64,000 bases of DNA from a bacterium (GTDB lineage Bacteria; Planctomycetota; Planctomycetia; Isosphaerales; Isosphaeraceae). Location: contig WGMM01000024.1 of assembly GCA_016125085.1 (NCBI GenBank), positions 20,860 to 84,859 of the forward strand, given 5' to 3'. Below the pieces are notes generated by a model, which saw only the letters and a program-made list of their open reading frames with translations, did no database searches and was not told where the DNA came from. Made by a program: the position numbers and the translations under genes. How positions within the stretch are numbered: the first letter of the stretch is position 1; each line of letters starts with the position of its first letter. This document shows positions 6,378-13,850 of the stretch, one piece after another.

Positions 6378-8009
6378 TCAGCCGTCAGAACCCGGCTCCG
6401 GGGATTCCAACTCCGCGAGCAGTTCCTTGCAGAACGGCTTGAGCTTCTGGATCACGTCATGCGACGAGCCGGGGATCTCGGTGATCTCGAGAAGCCTGGT
6501 CCGGTATCCGTTCGCCTGGCCAGCTCCGAGGATCAAACCCGCCTTGTGGGCCAGCGAATAGACTGCGGCTACAGCGGCCGACGGCATCACGAGCGACCGG
6601 TGCCCCTGGTTGCCGAACTCTTCAGCGGCGGCCTCGAACCACTTTTCGATCGCGGCCATTTTCTCGGCAGCGGTTTCGGACTTCTTCGCGGGCTTGGCCG
6701 CTGGCTCAGGTTGCTCTTGCGCCTCAGGCTCGGATTCCTCGGGTACGCCCAGGTATTCCTCACGGACGACACCGTTGGCTTCCTCGAGGTAACTGCGAAC
6801 GTCGTAGCCGGCTTCGATTCCGACCTTGGCGATCGCATTCGCCTGGGTGTAAAACCCGGTCAGACCAGTCTGAAGGATGCCCATTCGAACCATGACCTCA
6901 TAGACCCGCTGGAGCAGGTAGGTCTTGTCGGCCAGATCGGGCAGTCCTTCGGCCTCGTGCTTTGCAACGGTTTCGGAGCACCATTCCTCGATCTGTTTCA
7001 CGGACTCAGCCAGAGGTGATGGCTTCGGCGCCGAATCACCCGCGGGCTGCGTCGGTGCCTTTTTCTTCGGTGCACGCTTCACGGCTTTCACAGCCGGTCT
7101 GGCGGTTTCTGCTGGTGTCTCCGGTTCTTCAGCCACTTTGGGCTCAGTCTCCGGTTCGATGTCGACGAACTCCGGAACTTCCGGCAAGCCGCTTTCGATC
7201 TGCGGTGCCGCTCTGGGCTCTTCGAACTGCGGCCGCAGCTCGGAGGTCGCCGTGTCCCGGTCGATCACCCGCTCGTCGTACAGCGTGGCCTTCGCAATGA
7301 TGTCGGTGCTCTTCCTCATCATCTTGAAAAGACGACGAATCATCGTCTTCTTCGCCATTTCGTCGAAGTCGGTCGCCCAGGGGCCCGTCACTTTGCCCGA
7401 CTTGTAATCCGTCGGTGCGAACCGCTCCATGTGCTGCACCATGTCGCCGAACGACATCACGTCGAACGCATGGCCGCCGTTCGTGAACTTGATGACGGCG
7501 TAATAAGCCACCACCCGGCCACGATCGCCCCCGAGGTAGGGCCGATGCACCAGCTTGTCGTCGAGCCCTTCTTCATAGAGGAACTCGTCATTAGCGTGCA
7601 CAGCTTTAGCCGTGACGCTCTTGATCGTCTCGGTCCGATAGGCAAGCTCCAGCATGCCCTGATAGCCGAGCTGAAACGTCGCTTCGAACTGCCCCGTTCG
7701 CCCGTTCTTTCGCGGGATCAGATAGCAGTGTCCCAGCGGGGTGCACGGCTCAAGGCCAAGCTGGGCCGCCACCATCAGGGCACCAGCCAGCGAAGCGAAC
7801 GTGCACTGATCCAGGTTGCGGACCTGCCGCATCGCTGTGACCGCGAGCCGGGCCATCCTGTCCGGTGTCAGGGTCTTTTGGATCGCCGGCGGGATGGCGT
7901 TGCCCAGCTCGCCATACATCGCCTTGATCATCTGAATCTTCGCGGCCAGTTCCGGAGGCGTCTTCGCGCCGTTGCCGTTAACCGCATTCGCAAGAGCCGT
8001 GCTCATCAT
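6378..8009 (-). CDS. recT: RecT-family single-strand annealing recombinase with long C-terminal extension
   Basis: A 543-residue protein, about twice the usual RecT length. Residues about 30-250 match RecT: LAVTAMRQVRNLDQCTFASLAGALMVAAQLGLEP, the QLGYQGMLELAYRT segment and the MAKKTMIRRLFKMM segment. RecT proteins coat and anneal single-stranded DNA made by a partner 5' exonuclease, here the YqaJ-type gene directly upstream, whose stop overlaps this start (ATGATGA). Residues about 290-340 are a proline/lysine linker. The rest holds two similar helical blocks (IEEWCSETVAKH... and IEKWFEAAAEEF...) that look like a duplicated accessory domain not found in typical RecT. Recombination, replication restart or repair of phage DNA is the likely role. 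Confidence 0.9.
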   Translation of the reverse strand: MMSTALANAVNGNGAKTPPELAAKIQMIKAMYGELGNAIPPAIQKTLTPDRMARLAVTAMRQVRNLDQCTFASLAGALMVAAQLGLEPCTPLGHCYLIPRKNGRTGQFEATFQLGYQGMLELAYRTETIKSVTAKAVHANDEFLYEEGLDDKLVHRPYLGGDRGRVVAYYAVIKFTNGGHAFDVMSFGDMVQHMERFAPTDYKSGKVTGPWATDFDEMAKKTMIRRLFKMMRKSTDIIAKATLYDERVIDRDTATSELRPQFEEPRAAPQIESGLPEVPEFVDIEPETEPKVAEEPETPAETARPAVKAVKRAPKKKAPTQPAGDSAPKPSPLAESVKQIEEWCSETVAKHEAEGLPDLADKTYLLQRVYEVMVRMGILQTGLTGFYTQANAIAKVGIEAGYDVRSYLEEANGVVREEYLGVPEESEPEAQEQPEPAAKPAKKSETAAEKMAAIEKWFEAAAEEFGNQGHRSLVMPSAAVAAVYSLAHKAGLILGAGQANGYRTRLLEITEIPGSSHDVIQKLKPFCKELLAELESPEPGSDG

Positions 8010-8944
8010 TCGCCTTCTTTCTTGACCGTCAAAAATGCCTTGGTGATCACGAACCGCCGCGATTCGGACTCGATCCTGAATTTCGCGACGATCTCAGGGT
8101 ATTCCGATTCCATTGCCTTCGTGTCGACCCTGCTCGACTTCGTGGCCTTCCAGGTCGCCGCGGGCTTGCCTTCGATCGTTCCGACCGTGCAATTGCCCAG
8201 GTAAGCCTTGATCCGGTTCTCCAGGGTGTCTTCATGCTCTTCGAGCTGCTTCCGTGCCGCCTTCACGCCGGCCAGCTCCGCAACCACCGGAGCGAGCTGA
8301 TCCATGTCGATTTCGCCCCCGGTCGCCTCGATTCGTTTCAGCGTCCTGGTCGTGGCCTCATGCCCGTCCGCTTCCGGTGGAACTCCGGTAAGAACGTGCT
8401 TGTCCCAGAACTCCCTGGCCAGCTCGATCATGCGATCGAAAATCGCCTGGTCGAAGTCGACCACGAAGATGTCGATGTCGGTCTTCGGCTTGTAGAAGAC
8501 GACGGCCTTCGCCTGCTTCAGACCCGAGACGCCGAGCTGCCACTGCATCTGGGCCAGATATGGGACGGGCAGTTCTTCCCAGCGATAATCGCGCGTCGTT
8601 TTCGCCTCGATATCAATGGCCTGGTCATTCTCGATTTCGATGGCGTCCAGGGTTGCCGAGGCCACCGGCCATGGCTTGAACTCATGGTGAGCCTGGAAGG
8701 AAACCAGCTCGGCCCCGGTTCGGTGCTGATACTCACCGAGGATGAGCGGTTCGAGCCACTTCCCCCATCGCATCGCGGCCGTCTCTTCGCCGTCCTCGAT
8801 CTTCTGCGTCTTCCGCCACCACAGCGAGTAGGGCGACTCGAACGCATCATCAAGGCCCAGAAGGGCCGCGATGTCGGCCGAACCAAGGCGGCTCGACCTG
8901 GATTTCGGCATGTTGCCGTTGCGTACTTTTGCTGGTAAACTCAT
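8006..8944 (-). CDS. YqaJ-type viral recombinase exonuclease
   Basis: A 312-residue protein with the YqaJ/lambda-exonuclease fold: GSADIAALLGLDD at residue 21, GKWLEPLIL (Glu65), TLDAIEIE (Asp100), DIEAKTT (Glu113, Lys115) and AQMQWQLGVSG. These give the metal-binding D...ExK core plus the conserved Gln. Such enzymes resect double-stranded ends 5' to 3' for RecT, which follows with overlapping codons. A helical C-terminal part (residues 200-270) carries a coiled coil. The ATG at 8944 overlaps the previous gene as ATGA; an in-frame ATG at residue 12 is an alternative. Confidence 0.88.
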   Translation of the reverse strand: MSLPAKVRNGNMPKSRSSRLGSADIAALLGLDDAFESPYSLWWRKTQKIEDGEETAAMRWGKWLEPLILGEYQHRTGAELVSFQAHHEFKPWPVASATLDAIEIENDQAIDIEAKTTRDYRWEELPVPYLAQMQWQLGVSGLKQAKAVVFYKPKTDIDIFVVDFDQAIFDRMIELAREFWDKHVLTGVPPEADGHEATTRTLKRIEATGGEIDMDQLAPVVAELAGVKAARKQLEEHEDTLENRIKAYLGNCTVGTIEGKPAATWKATKSSRVDTKAMESEYPEIVAKFRIESESRRFVITKAFLTVKKEGE

Positions 8945-9201
8945 AGCGATACCTCATGGTTCGGTGATTCATAGGCCGCCGAAGCGAACTCGACACGCTT
9001 CGGCGGTTTTTTCGTTCGAGGGTCGTAATTGCGGCGAGCCAGGATGGCCACGATCCGCGTGCAGGTTTGCAGGGCCCAGGCGTGGGATTTCCAGCCGATC
9101 GCCGGGTAGTCGGCACAGTGCCGGATGTCGTCTCGGTAGGCCCCAAGCCACTCGTAAAGGGCGTCGGATTCCATGTTCTCGATGCCGATCATCGATCGCA
9201 T
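8941..9201 (-). CDS. Hypothetical phage protein
   Basis: An 86-residue protein (MRSMIGIENMESDALYEWLGAYRDD...), coupled to the YqaJ gene by ATGA. It is tryptophan-rich and helical (WLGAYRDDIRHCADYPAIGWKSHAWALQ). The true start could be the ATG at residue 10. No family recognised. Confidence 0.55.
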   Translation of the reverse strand: MRSMIGIENMESDALYEWLGAYRDDIRHCADYPAIGWKSHAWALQTCTRIVAILARRNYDPRTKKPPKRVEFASAAYESPNHEVSL

Positions 9202-9209
9202 GCGTTACC

Positions 9210-9485
9210 TCAGTTGATCGAAGGGGCCGTGGCGTGGACGTACCGCGCTTTGGGCCGGCTGGTCTGGATAGTGACGATCTCTTCGCCGCGGGCTTCGATC
9301 TCCTGCTCGATGAGCCCAAGATGGAGAACGGCCAGAGCGTGGTGTTCGGGGCCTCGAGACTTGCGGCAGTCCTCGCACTCGTGCAGGTGGTCGACGATGC
9401 GTCGGACCCTCATGTACGTGGTTGCGAGCGTGAAGTTATCGAGGTCGGCCAAGTCGGCCTTCATGCGTGCGGCGGTCATTTCCAT
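9210..9485 (-). CDS. Hypothetical phage protein with CxxC motif
   Basis: A 91-residue protein starting MEMTAARMKADLADLDNFTL. AGGAG stands eight bases before the ATG at 9485, inside a 17-base leader that is repeated exactly before the previous gene. A HLHECEDCRKS segment near residue 38 gives a CxxC with two histidines. Otherwise helical. A longer reading to 9569 was rejected because it lacks a ribosome binding site. Function unknown. Confidence 0.55.
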   Translation of the reverse strand: MEMTAARMKADLADLDNFTLATTYMRVRRIVDHLHECEDCRKSRGPEHHALAVLHLGLIEQEIEARGEEIVTIQTSRPKARYVHATAPSIN

Positions 9486-9517
9486 CGGGCGACTCCTGAG
9501 AAAGATGGCGAACACGA

Positions 9518-9736
9518 TCACCAAGCCCGGTAACGTCCGAGCACGAGACGAATCACGCTTTTCGCGCATTGCTTGCGAAGGTGCTTTTTACGGTCACCCA
9601 GGTTCGGGTCATAAGAAGGATTCCGTCCGGAAAGTATGTAACGGTCCCACTTCAGAGCGTTGTAAATCATGGTCCGCTCTGGATCACAGAGCCTGTGCGG
9701 ATAGCGTTCCCGAAGACTCTTTTTCGTGGCTGGCAT
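9518..9736 (-). CDS. Hypothetical small basic phage protein
   Basis: A 72-residue, very basic protein starting MPATKKSLRERYPHRL and ending KKHLRKQCAKSVIRLVLGRYRAW. AGGAG precedes the ATG at 9736 in the same 17-base leader as the next gene. The charge suggests nucleic-acid binding. No family recognised. Confidence 0.55.
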   Translation of the reverse strand: MPATKKSLRERYPHRLCDPERTMIYNALKWDRYILSGRNPSYDPNLGDRKKHLRKQCAKSVIRLVLGRYRAW

Positions 9737-9762
9737 GGGCGACTCCTGAGAAATGCGGGGCG

Positions 9763-9999
9763 TCATGCCCCTGGGCGACGTTCCATCGGGATTTCGTCCC
9801 GCTTTCCCCTAGAACTAGGAATCCTAGAAGTTGCGTCAGACTTAAGACTTTCGAGGACTTCGGACAGGTCAAACCTCCACTGACCACCGACCATCTTTCT
9901 GGGGATCATGTCCTCGCGAATCATGCGATACACGGTCCTCGTTGAGACTTGAAGCCTTTTGGCGAGCTGTGCGGAAGTCAGCAATTCCACTGATGACAC
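9763..9999 (-). CDS. Excisionase/MerR-type HTH regulator
   Basis: A 78-residue protein with a winged-helix HTH_17 domain at residues 6-50 (LTSAQLAKRLQVSTRTVYRMIREDMIPRKMVGGQWRFDLSEV), the pattern of excisionase-family DNA-binding proteins, followed by a short basic tail. The start is a GTG at 9999, with GGGAGG five bases upstream. It is the first leftward gene and faces the rightward gene at 10129 across a control region whose operator recurs within this coding sequence. It may be a directionality factor or a repressor of the early operon. Confidence 0.8.
   Translation of the reverse strand: MSSVELLTSAQLAKRLQVSTRTVYRMIREDMIPRKMVGGQWRFDLSEVLESLKSDATSRIPSSRGKRDEIPMERRPGA
9816..9833 (-). promoter_or_regulatory. 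Operator copy 1, inside the HTH gene
   Basis: The minus strand reads AACTTCTAGGATTCCTAG, matching 16 of 18 bases of the copy at 10029-10046. Its core CTAGGA-N-TCCTAG is a perfect palindrome around one base. Its place within the coding sequence of the HTH gene suggests a second site for loop formation or roadblock repression. Confidence 0.55.
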
Positions 10000-10023
10000 T
10001 GGTACCTCCCTTGAACTGCTAAG

Positions 10024-10052
10024 AATCTAACTTCTAGGAATCTTAGTTTCAA
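10024..10052 (-). promoter_or_regulatory. Leftward early promoter with operator in the spacer
   Basis: On the minus strand a TTGAAA -35 (10052-10047) and a TAGATT -10 (10029-10024) are 17 bases apart. The spacer is nearly all occupied by operator copy 2 (10029-10046, AACTTCTAGGAATCTTAG on the + strand), so a bound protein would block the promoter. It would drive the HTH gene and the leftward early operon. Confidence 0.5.
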
Positions 10053-10078
10053 CCCTAATTTTCTTTTTTTGTCCCAAC

Positions 10079-10107
10079 TTGTCACAATCTGTCATGTCGA
10101 TCATAAT
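10079..10107 (+). promoter_or_regulatory. Rightward promoter for the divergent small gene
   Basis: TTGTCA (10079-10084) and CATAAT (10102-10107) are separated by 17 bases, each one base from consensus. The predicted start near 10114 lies just before the ribosome binding site of the gene at 10129. Confidence 0.5.
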
Positions 10108-10128
10108 TACTCAGGAAAGGAGGCGGAT

Positions 10129-10365
10129 TTGGCTACAGCAAACGCATCTTCGACGATTACGTTTGCGGTAAAGCCCCGAATCTATCGTTGGTGGTTGGGA
10201 TTCCGGATTGACCAGCAGGCCCGAGGAATTCGTCTAACCGATCAGAAGATCGGAAACGAAGGACTTTTTGGAGCCATGATCTGCTGGTTGAAAGATCAGC
10301 CCCCGGACATCCAGAACCGAATCATCGACGAAGGTCTTGAGCTTTACAGGCAAACCCCTGAATAA
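10129..10365 (+). CDS. Small divergent prophage protein
   Basis: A 78-residue protein. AGGAGG stands five bases before a TTG at 10129, which I prefer over an in-frame ATG at 10069 that would lie upstream of the promoter. The sequence (VKPRIYRWWLGFRIDQQARGIRLTDQKIGN...IIDEGLELYRQ) is basic at its start and helical at its end. Nothing identifies the family. As the only rightward gene, between the early switch and the attachment site, it could be a lysogeny or maintenance factor. Confidence 0.6.
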   Translation: MATANASSTITFAVKPRIYRWWLGFRIDQQARGIRLTDQKIGNEGLFGAMICWLKDQPPDIQNRIIDEGLELYRQTPE

Positions 10366-10408
10366 AGTGGTACGTTGCGATGCAATCCAGTTGTTTTCAG
10401 CCACGCGA

Positions 10409-10454
10409 CGGTTTCCTAAACCGAAGGTCGTTGGTTCGAATCCAACTGGACGTA
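10409..10454 (+). repeat. attR: 3' half of a tRNA-Arg(CCT) gene
   Basis: The segment has an anticodon arm (CGGT, loop TTCCTAA, ACCG), variable AGGTC, a T arm (GTTGG-TTCGAAT-CCAAC), 3' acceptor strand TGGACGT and discriminator A. No D arm or 5' acceptor strand precedes it, and base 27 (A408) no longer pairs with base 43, so tRNA identity starts at about base 28. This is the classic residue of phage integration into the anticodon region of a tRNA gene. The restored full gene should lie at the other end of the element. Confidence 0.8.
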
Positions 10455-10483
10455 TCGCAAACACTTGCGAATCAGAAACTTAC

Positions 10484-10557
10484 GCGCCCGTAGCTCAGTC
10501 GGATAGAGCAACGGATTTCTAATCCGTCGGTCGCAGGTTCGAATCCTGCCGGGCGTA
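10484..10557 (+). tRNA. tRNA-Arg(TCT)
   Basis: A complete 74-base cloverleaf: acceptor GCGCCCG with CGGGCGT, D arm GCTC/GAGC, anticodon stem ACGGA/TCCGT with loop TTTCTAA (anticodon TCT), variable CGGTC, T arm GCAGG-TTCGAAT-CCTGC, discriminator A, no encoded CCA. It starts 29 bases after the attR fragment, so two arginine tRNAs probably stood side by side here before integration. Confidence 0.93.
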
Positions 10558-10799
10558 ATCAGGGAAAACAATGAGTCCCAGACACTGATGGGATGATTGT
10601 CATGAGTCTTTTGGTCGAATGTGATCATTCGACCAAGATCAACCTTCAAAGCTCCAAAAACTCTGTCCGACATCGATCGGGAGCATGGCAGGATTTTACA
10701 TGCAAGGCGTATGGTCAAACGTCCCAGGGAATGTCCTTTCGCTCTCGCATCGGACTTCCTGGAGCATTGCGCGAGTCAGCTGTTCGATACGGCGAGCCA
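10558..10799. other. Intergenic DNA between tRNA-Arg and ureD with a perfect inverted repeat
   Basis: No gene is supported. Bases 10611-10636 form an 11-bp perfect inverted repeat (TTGGTCGAATG and its complement) around TGAT. Neither side has a T run in the correct place, so it is an imperfect candidate terminator or a protein-binding site for the 3' end of the urease operon. Confidence 0.5.
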
Positions 10800-11708
10800 T
10801 CAGCTCCAGGCAAACGGGGGCGGCACCGGTTGCCCCTTGATCTGGGGACGTACTCTCGACCAGAATTCGCGAACTTCATGTCGGACCACGGCGGTATCTT
10901 TGCCGAGCACCTTAAAAATCAGACCGGCATCGTTCGGCAACAGGCTCGCTCCTGAGAAACACGAAGTTTCACGATTCCATGTCGGCTGAATTTGCGAATA
11001 GATCGCTTCTGCGTTTTCGCGCGGAGTGAGCAGAATCACGTTGCCGAAGACATCGAAGCCGGACATGGTTCCGATCCCCGAGACGGGGAACTTCGCCGGT
11101 TCGATGACGAACCGTTCGACGAACAGATCCTGGCCGTCGAGCCTCCTGGCAGCGACGGTCGAAGAAAAGAGATCGAATTCGAAGGATTCGCCGGTTCCGT
11201 AATGTTTACGGCCTCCCGCCAGAATTTCGGAATAAATCAAAGTCGCTGACGCAGCGATGCGGATATTCGTCTTCGTCTGGAATCGGGAATGCCGGAACGG
11301 GATCACGTATTCCGGCAGATACTCCAGATACGCTCCTTCATGAAGCACGATCTCCTGCGTCTGTGCGGCATGGTTGGCATCCATTTCGTGGATTTTCGTC
11401 GCCGCCTGAGACGTAATATGGGCGCATGCATTTTCGCCGATTTCGAAGTCGATCGCGTATCGATCGCCTTGAAGAATACCGCCTGAGTTCGTGATCACAT
11501 ACACGACAGGCATTTCGGGCATGCCTTCGTCGCAATAGAGTGCCCGCTGAACCAAGAGAGGAGCACGCCGTTCGGAGAAACTGAGAATCGATCGGGTGCC
11601 CCGGTTTTCGAATTTGAGGCGCAGCATCGCCTGTTTTCCGAAACTTCCTGTGGGAAGCTGCCGGGGTTCGTCCAGATACGGGGCCAGTTCCGGGTCGATC
11701 GAATTCAC
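10800..11708 (-). CDS. ureD: Urease accessory protein UreD (UreH)
   Basis: A 302-residue protein of normal UreD length. It carries the family segments [31 protein letters not shown], a GGILQGD turn, [12 protein letters not shown] and [16 protein letters not shown]. UreD is the scaffold that with UreF and UreG brings nickel to apo-urease in the cytoplasm. Its ATG at 11708 overlaps the ureG stop (ATGA). It is the last gene of the operon; placing ureD at the end rather than the front is common outside enterobacteria. Confidence 0.93.
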   Translation of the reverse strand: MNSIDPELAPYLDEPRQLPTGSFGKQAMLRLKFENRGTRSILSFSERRAPLLVQRALYCDEGMPEMPVVYVITNSGGILQGDRYAIDFEIGENACAHITSQAATKIHEMDANHAAQTQEIVLHEGAYLEYLPEYVIPFRHSRFQTKTNIRIAASATLIYSEILAGGRKHYGTGESFEFDLFSSTVAARRLDGQDLFVERFVIEPAKFPVSGIGTMSGFDVFGNVILLTPRENAEAIYSQIQPTWNRETSCFSGASLLPNDAGLIFKVLGKDTAVVRHEVREFWSRVRPQIKGQPVPPPFAWS

Positions 11709-12343
11709 TTCGTCGATTCCGGAAACTTCAGGTCGAACAGGACATTTTCTCGAATCAGTCGGACGAGTTCGTCGATGCCTTCACCCGTCTTGCAATTCGT
11801 GAAAACGAAGGGCTTCTCTCCTCGCATGAAGCGGGAATCGCGATCCATCACCTCCAGGCTTGCCCCCACATATGGCGCGAGGTCGGTCTTGTTGATCACC
11901 AGAATATCGGATTGCGTGATTCCCGGGCCATTCTTGCGCGGGATCTTGTCTCCCGCGGCGACATCGATCACGTAAATGAAGAAGTCGACGAGAGCAGGGC
12001 TGAAGGTCAACGTGAGATTGTCTCCGCCGGATTCGATAAGCACGAGATCCGTATCAGGGAATCGGGCTTCCATATCTCCGACCGCGGCCAGGTTCATGCT
12101 CGGGTCTTCGCGGACAGCCGTGTGCGGGCATGCCCCGGTTTCCACGCCCAGGATTCTCTCTTCTATCAGGATACCCTTGAGCGTGCGCTGCACATGCCTG
12201 GCGTCTTCGGTGGTGACGACGTCGTTGGTAATGATCAGTACGCGAATTCCCATGTCGATCAGCATCGGCGTGATCGCTTCGATGATGGCCGTCTTGCCGG
12301 ATCCCACAGGGCCGCCGACGCCGATACGCGTGATTTTTTTCAT
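11705..12343 (-). CDS. ureG: Urease accessory GTPase UreG
   Basis: A 212-residue SIMIBI-class GTPase. It has a Walker A loop [14 protein letters not shown] at residue 7, the [38 protein letters not shown] block and the [10 protein letters not shown] specificity motif. UreG hydrolyses GTP to power nickel insertion into UreC and carries Ni between UreE and the UreDF complex (CPHT metal motif present as [11 protein letters not shown]). It overlaps ureD and follows ureF after 24 bases. Confidence 0.96.
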   Translation of the reverse strand: MKKITRIGVGGPVGSGKTAIIEAITPMLIDMGIRVLIITNDVVTTEDARHVQRTLKGILIEERILGVETGACPHTAVREDPSMNLAAVGDMEARFPDTDLVLIESGGDNLTLTFSPALVDFFIYVIDVAAGDKIPRKNGPGITQSDILVINKTDLAPYVGASLEVMDRDSRFMRGEKPFVFTNCKTGEGIDELVRLIRENVLFDLKFPESTK

Positions 12344-12367
12344 GTCGATCTTTCCGTTCCGAATCGG

Positions 12368-13057
12368 TCAGTTCATGAACATACGCACATGCGATCGCAC
12401 GTGCACAGATGCCGCCAGGTCGAGAATCGGCGCGAAGCCGGACATCTGCTCCAAATCCGCATTTGCGATTCGTTCATATGCCGATTCCGCATCCTGGTTC
12501 ACGTCGAAAAGGACCGCCTGGGCGTCAAGGTAGTGAATCTTCATCAGCCGCAGCGATGCGCCCACCATCATGCCCGCCAGGCCATACTGATGCACGGCGA
12601 AGGCATCCTGTTCCGAAAGCCCCAGCGAGGCGAATGTCACGGCCTGGGCCACCGGATAGCAGCCCGGCGTGCTGCCTTCGCGGATGCGTTTCAGCCAGCG
12701 TTCGGAAATCGGGCATCCGATGACCCGCTGGGACATCTCAGCCAGTTTTCGACCCATGCGGACAGTCATCGTTCGCATTTCTTCGGCGAGTTTCCGGTTG
12801 AATATCGCCCGATCCGCCTGGTCGAGAATGGCGTCGTCGCCGGCACGAGCTGCTCGGAATGCGACCAGCAAAGCGATGCCGTCACCGGTCGCGGCCTGTT
12901 TCGAAGCGGTTCTGACGAACTCACGCAGCGACTCGACATCGTGGACGATCCCGAGTTGAACGGCGGATTCGAGCCCGTTGGAAAACGAAAACGAACCGAC
13001 CGGCAAGAGACTGTCGCCGAATTGCAGCACCCGCATGAGCTCGGGGATCGTCGTCAC
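12368..13057 (-). CDS. ureF: Urease accessory protein UreF
   Basis: A 229-residue all-helical protein with the UreF hallmarks [24 protein letters not shown]-type N-terminus (here [21 protein letters not shown]), a central GCPISERWL region and a C-terminal helix VSVH/[11 protein letters not shown]. UreF activates the UreG GTPase within the UreDFG complex. It follows ureE closely and precedes ureG. Confidence 0.93.
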   Translation of the reverse strand: [229 protein letters not shown]

Positions 13058-13073
13058 CTATCCGTCTCCTGGA

Positions 13074-13685
13074 TCAATGCTCGTGACTATGCTTTTCGTT
13101 CGTCGGATGTTGCGAGTGTGAGTGAGAATGCGAGTGCACGTGCGAGTGCGGCGTCGCATCAGCCCCGCCGAAAAGCCTGCGCGATTCGTGGGGAGCGAGA
13201 TAGGGAATGACCTCGGAACCTGGGACGAAGTCGTAAGACACGCCTTCGAAAGCGTGCGTTTTCATGACAGAGGCCATGACTTTCCGATCCACCGTCAGCG
13301 GGACGTAAACCGTCGTCCCCTTCACGACCGCAGGCCAATGCTGGTTTCCCAGTGCATGGCCCAGTTCGATACTGGTTCTCACGAGCGTCTCGACCGGCTG
13401 ACCCGGCGTCGTTTCCAGCTTCAGAACCATGACGTCATTGAGCAGTATCTTCACGACGATCGCCTGCCTGGTCGATTCGTTCCACGCGAGAATGTCTCCG
13501 TCGTGCAGATGCGAATTGCGATCCAGCGCGACGGCAACTTCCTGGCCACTCGCGGATTTCGACCGGAACCGGTTCTTCTGGGCCTGCCACTGGTCGAGGA
13601 CCAACTCGTCACACCGGTCCGTTTCCAGCCGGGTTTTCCAATCCGGATCATCGACGTTTCCGAGAATGCGTTCGACGAGAATCAT
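13074..13685 (-). CDS. ureE: Urease accessory nickel chaperone UreE
   Basis: A 203-residue protein. GGAGGAG stands five bases before the ATG at 13685, so the longer reading to 13724 is not needed. The N-terminal domain has DRNSHLHDGDIL and the C-terminal domain has LGHALGNQHWPAVV with the metal-binding histidine, then a histidine-rich tail (HSHVHSHSHSHSQH...HSHEH). UreE dimers bind nickel and deliver it to UreG. The His tail indicates nickel storage as in Klebsiella. It lies between ureC and ureF. Confidence 0.94.
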   Translation of the reverse strand: MILVERILGNVDDPDWKTRLETDRCDELVLDQWQAQKNRFRSKSASGQEVAVALDRNSHLHDGDILAWNESTRQAIVVKILLNDVMVLKLETTPGQPVETLVRTSIELGHALGNQHWPAVVKGTTVYVPLTVDRKVMASVMKTHAFEGVSYDFVPGSEVIPYLAPHESRRLFGGADATPHSHVHSHSHSHSQHPTNEKHSHEH

Positions 13686-13850
13686 GCGGCTCCTCCTGGG
13701 TATTTTCCGATCGAGCCGGTTCACCGGTTTTCTCGAATCACGAGGCGAACTCGAATCGATCCGTTGAGATACGGATTCGCTCCGGGCTCCCGGTCCGACG
13801 GAACCATCGTCGTCATCCGGGAGAGAAGCGATCCGAATTCCACGCGTTCG
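13686..13850. other. Gap between ureC and ureE
   Basis: About 165 bases with no supported gene. It is the longest gap inside the operon and could hold an internal promoter, but none is clear. Confidence 0.4.

Larger units (their letters stand above)
1..10454. mobile_element. Prophage or phage-derived integrative element, right arm
   Basis: A block of 21 leftward genes and one rightward gene is packed with ATGA or ATGAGTGA overlaps, unlike the sparse DNA to its right. It carries phage recombination genes (YqaJ exonuclease, RecT, RusA), an O-like initiator with internal iterons, CsrA, a Lar-like protein, a tRNA and a tRNA-like element, and a divergent regulator region. The right boundary is a tRNA-Arg 3' fragment ending at 10454, which is what integration into a tRNA gene leaves. 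No integrase, terminase, capsid or tail gene is in the window, so the element must continue to the left. Whether it is an intact phage cannot be judged from here. Confidence 0.85.

Noticed and set aside
10369..10454. A complete tRNA-Arg(CCT) gene
   Set aside because: No 5' acceptor strand or D arm occurs upstream, so only the 3' half is present.
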